This document shows, piece by piece, positions 60,483-64,000 of a DNA stretch of 64,000 nt. The position numbers and the translations under genes are program-made. Source of the DNA: Primulina eburnea. Taxonomy: Eukaryota; Streptophyta; Magnoliopsida; Lamiales; Gesneriaceae. Every line of letters begins with the position of its first letter. The stretch's first letter is position 1. The stretch lies in contig NC_133109.1 of the NCBI RefSeq assembly GCF_022965805.1, forward strand, positions 1,255,001-1,319,000. The letters run 5' to 3'. The notes beneath the pieces were generated by a model. The model had not been told where the DNA came from. It searched no databases and worked only from the letters and a program-made list of their open reading frames with translations.

Positions 60483-60492
60483 CATTTATAGT
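60483..60492 (-). promoter_or_regulatory. TATA box of antisense ORF B
   Basis: ACTATAAATG on the minus strand, about 45 bp before the ATG at 60442-60440. It matches the spacing seen for ORF A. Confidence 0.45.
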
Positions 60493-61037
60493 AATCCTCG
60501 GAAGAAACAAACTCTTGTGACTGTTCATTTTCAACGGTTCAGATTAAGAGATTGCCAAGAGTCGCTCGGTGTTTAATATCCACTTATTAGTTGCATTTAC
60601 CGAGGGGAACAGTATCTTAGTCAGACTAAGATTTTTATAACTTTTTCAGAAAACAGATAGAATATTTGTCTTTTCGATAAAACAACGAGTCTGCTGGTTT
60701 TGTCAAAGTGCTCAAATATTTCAGCACTCTGAAACTTCCAGCAGACGTTATCATAAAACGACAAATCTTCTTCTGATTATTCTTAGTAACCGACTGGACA
60801 GCCCGCCTATTTCAAATTTTTGAAATCCTGACAAACTCTGCAAGTCTTTTCAAACATTCAACCTTAAACATACTGACACGTGTCCTTATGTTTACTTGAC
60901 AGCTGTACATTCATTTTAAAATATCACCTTCTCACTTTTCACTTTTACCGTTTCAAATTGTTGTTACTCCGCTACTGCTTTCTCTTAATCATTTTCTATC
61001 TACTGCAAATTTTATCTGATCCTTTCATCGTACAGAA
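60493..61037 (+). other. Leader region of the third ORF
   Basis: No ORF with motifs. A T- and C-rich segment (about 60900-61030) precedes the ATG at 61038 and could hold a splice acceptor, but no single site is convincing. GACACGTGTCC (about 60877-60887) is a palindromic G-box core. Confidence 0.35.
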
Positions 61038-63877
61038 ATGGCCGGAGCATACACTCTTAATGCCTATCAAGTCAACTTTGCTTCAGTTCTCAATGTCAAA
61101 GATGAGAACCTTGTTAAAATGTTTCAAGTCCTTGAGAAATCAGGACTTCGACAATTCTTGGAAGCACCAGCTGTGATATACAAAAATGCTCTTCTGGATT
61201 TCTACGCTAAGGCAACTGTGCATGAAGGAAAGATCGTTCACTCTCAAGGAGATGCATCCATATCCATTGATGCCGCACTATTGGGAGCAACCTTCCTCCT
61301 TCCACTTTCAGATATTTCTGAACTATCTGATATTTTCAAGCTAGAAATGTCTATTGCTCTTAGCACTTTCTCAGCCACTGGAGAAGAATTGTCTCCTTCT
61401 TGCCACAAAAAGTTACTCGAAATGGAATATCAAATTCTGGCTGATATTGTGGCGAAAGGTATATTAGTCAAAGCTGGCACGTTCGACAAGTTAACAAAGG
61501 AGAAACTTCAAGTGATGGCTGCCATCACTAAGGGAACTAAAGTGGATTGGAGTCATTTCATATTCAGAATCATGAAAGACATGGTCATCAAGAAAAGTTC
61601 TGGATTTGCGGTTCAGATCGGCACAATGCTAAAAGATGCTGGTTTCGCTTGTACAAGTGAACAGGATGTTGTTTCGGTAACAATGATTGATGCTGAGAAT
61701 GTACTCGCTTTGAGGCCCAAGCCAACCGTGGCTGAATTTGTTGCCTTGAAAAAGGAGATTGGAGAGACTCCTTCTGAGGCTCAGAAACCTCAACGAAAGA
61801 TTAAAAGGAAAGAGTGATCGTCTCTACTGATTCTGATAAAACAGTATTAGAAGAGTCTGCTGCTGATGTTCAACCATCCCTACCAACTCAAATCAAAAAG
61901 AAAGCACGGACTGTTCTTAAAATCAAGAAGACAGCAGCAATTTCTGAAATTGAGAAAGTACCAATCAGACAGGTGTTTCCAGAAGTGGTTCCATCTGCAC
62001 GATCCACTGCTCCTACTTCAGTGCAAGCTGCTGCATCTATTCCATCAACATCTACTGCTTCTACTTTCAGACCAATGTCTGGAATAGTGATTCGAGAACC
62101 AGCAAGGGGGTCTTCTGCATTTCGACCTATTTTGTCTATTTCATCAACCGACAAAGGCAAAGGAAAGATGATTGAAGAACCACAACTTGTTGGACTAAGA
62201 ACAACTGTGACCACAGGTGTTGATCTTCATTTGGCAGAAATAGAAAGCTCTGCCAATGATGACATGAATTTCTTTGACGAGTGGCACAAGATCAGAATTT
62301 TTCATTCTTTTGCTTACTTCAAGAAGAAATGATCCTATGGGAAAATAATGAACGCTGAGAAGAGGGTCTTTCAGCTTGCCAAAACAGAAAATGTAATCGA
62401 GGCCTTGCGTAGAAGAAGCTACATCCTCGAACAGCTGAAATGTCAGAAGTTGGAATCAGTTCTGAAAACTCTCAAATCAAATTTTGATCCCACAATTCCT
62501 ACTGCTGTTCAGGATCAGAACGTCATTCTGATTCTAACTGACAAATTGAAACAGATGAGTGAGCAACTTCTTGATCACGAAAAGGGCTTTGGAGAGCCAA
62601 TTGAATATCAAGTCGGCCTTGTTCCAGACTTTCAACAGATCCAGACAGTTGAGGAACGGACTATAGCTTCACCAAAAGCTTCTGTTCTCAGTACTCCTGC
62701 ATCACCAACAAGGCCTATTCAATCATCATCTCTTTTATCTATGCATGAACTGGCTTCAGTTGAAGAAGTCATTGAGTCAATTGTTCCCACGACCTCTACT
62801 ACTCATGAAGCAGTTCCAGCTACTTCATTGCCACCATCACTCTCTCCAACCGCAGAACAACATATGGCAGAATCATATGCTATATCTCTTTTGCCAAATC
62901 TAGAAAACTTTTCTGCTGCTCATCAAGCAGAAATGAAAGTTCTTTTGGATCAGCAATCTGAACCCATAACTGCAGAACAATCAGCTTCACCTGCTGCCAT
63001 TGTTCCAATGGAAGATAACTTGATCTCCAACTTGGTTGCTCCTGATGAAGAGGTTGTTCCTACAATAATTGCTGCCGAACCAACTGTCTCTGCTATTCCA
63101 GATGAAAGCTCTGCTGACCCTGGTCCTTCTACTGCTGTGATGGATACCATTTCCCTCAACACCAATCAAGTTTCTACTACGCTGATTGTCGCTGATCCTG
63201 TTCAAACTCACACGAACACTCGTGCTGCTGAAATGAGGCAACGCTTGCTTGCGCGAACCCCCTCACCTGAATTAGAAACATTCAACTTGGAGTTTCAGAT
63301 TGACGTTCTGCAAAGGGAACTCAATAACCTGTCTGATTTAGTCAAGCGGATGTCCTGTGAAAGCATATCAGAATTTAGTGGTGCTCAGTTCTTCAGAGAA
63401 CGAATGAGCAAACATATATATAACATAACGGAATCCATGGAGAAAATGCATGTTGAAACCATTGTTTTCAGACAAACTGTATCGAGAAATTATAGTCACA
63501 TCGTGCTTGCTCAAACTGATATACTCAATCGACTCACCGAGCATGATGATCTCATTCGATCATTTTCCACCTCTATGGAAATAATGGATGCCAAGATTGA
63601 TTCTCAAACTCAATCTCTCACTACTCTCAATGATAGTATCTCTACTCAAGCTCCGTATCTGGAGATGTTAACCAATGGCATTCAAAACTTGTCTGGAAGA
63701 ATGAATGATCTTATGGCCCATGTGATTGCCGCTGATGCCAAAAAGGGGGAAGAAAAACGAAGAGATCCATCTGAAGCAGAACTAAGGCAATCAGAAGCTG
63801 ACGCTGAACCTTCAGATAGAAGATTTCAGGATCCTCAAAATGAAGAAGTCATTTACAGGGACATTGGAACTTATTGA
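61038..63877 (+). pseudogene. SIRE-type third ORF (env-position), frameshifted
   Basis: A sense ORF of about 946 codons starts MAGAYTLNAYQVNFASVLNV. The N-terminal domain (about 1-215; FYAKATVHEGKIVH, LTKEKLQVMAAITKGTKVDW) resembles the putative plant transposon protein domain (PF20167 type, recalled) found in hypothetical proteins common in Gesneriaceae. The middle is Ser/Thr/Pro-rich; the end has coiled coils (FQIDVLQRELNNLSDLVKRM, IMDAKIDSQTQSLTTLNDSI) and a charged tail (KKGEEKRRDPSEAEL). A frameshift near 61810 and a TGA at 62330-62332 break it. No signal peptide or transmembrane helix is visible, so an envelope role is not supported. Another copy is at 38430-38716 plus 47654-50140. Confidence 0.7.
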
Positions 63878-63973
63878 CAATTTACTGTGTTAATTTCATT
63901 GATATTATCCCTTTGCTAACTGATTATCTGTTATTTAATGCTTTCCTAGTTATTTAACGCTTTCCTACTGTTT

Positions 63974-64000
63974 AGGTTTTGGCATCACCACAAATGGGGA
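63974..64000 (+). promoter_or_regulatory. Polypurine tract of the SIRE-type element (at window edge)
   Basis: GGCATCACCACAAATGGGGA matches the form seen in SIRE elements just before the 3' LTR (a CACCA-A-GGGGGA phrase, recalled). The LTR itself would start within a few bases beyond the window. Confidence 0.55.

Larger units (their letters stand above)
52389..64000 (+). mobile_element. Decayed SIRE/Maximus-type copia retrotransposon with third ORF, 3' LTR beyond window
   Basis: The 5' LTR (52389-53871) is followed by a tRNA-Met primer site, gag, protease, integrase, RT, RNase H, a region with two antisense ORFs, and a long sense third ORF. At the window end GGCATCACCACAAATGGGGA looks like the polypurine tract before the 3' LTR. 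Copia order (integrase before RT) and the extra 3' ORF place it in the SIRE/Maximus group. Several stops and frameshifts show that it cannot move on its own now. Confidence 0.85.

Noticed and set aside
63735..63752. Purine tract AAAAAGGGGGAAGAAAAA as the SIRE polypurine tract
   Set aside because: It lies inside the third ORF (KKGEE) and no LTR follows; the better candidate is at the window end.

Overview
This window is plant nuclear DNA, and I infer a eudicot of the order Lamiales. It has one intronless receptor kinase gene of a land-plant family, and everything else recognisable is plant transposable elements. The third ORF of the Ty1/copia SIRE-type elements resembles, from memory, hypothetical proteins abundant in Gesneriaceae genomes such as Dorcoceras; that placement is unverified.

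Layout. 1-1358: decayed Mutator-like (MULE) element cut by the window edge. 1360-3210: intergenic, with a SINE candidate and two copies of a small MITE. 3470-5959 (-): the only convincing resident host gene, a CrRLK1L receptor-like kinase of the At5g24010 type. 7893-19093: a complete Ty3/gypsy Athila element on the minus strand (1.48-kb LTRs, TSD AATAT, tRNA-Asp primer site). Its gag-pol is broken, but between pol and the 3' LTR it carries two uninterrupted extra ORFs: an intronless LONELY GUY (LOG) cytokinin-activating enzyme and a cysteine-rich basic protein resembling carlavirus nucleic-acid-binding proteins. 19190-20748: remnant of a copia element.

20749-37167: nested Ty3/gypsy zone. An old element (LTRs 20749-23252 and 35235-37167) holds a young, intact Tekay-type chromovirus (23453-30534, TSD GACAG, one 1475-aa polyprotein) and a solo LTR (32858-35231, TSD ATTTG). 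The young LTR and the solo LTR each carry an array of perfect dyads next to a TATA box.

37168-50140: minus-strand remnant of a SIRE-type third ORF, split by a Tork-type copia insertion (38717-47653, TSD CGGGC) with three LTRs in tandem, and by a 1.2-kb DNA element (48035-49278). The Tork copy is itself split by a 4.4-kb solo LTR (40546-44967, TSD GATTC). 50140-52388: AT-rich DNA with a foldback repeat around a long ATT microsatellite. 52389-64000: a decayed SIRE-type copia element on the plus strand, with 5' LTR, primer site, gag, pol and a large third ORF; its 3' LTR lies beyond the window. Between pol and the third ORF are two antisense ORFs, each with a TATA box about 45 bp upstream of its ATG.

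No tRNA, rRNA or CRISPR was seen. The most unusual content is the Athila element with its two captured-looking ORFs; next are the antisense ORFs in the SIRE element and the dyad arrays in the two LTRs.
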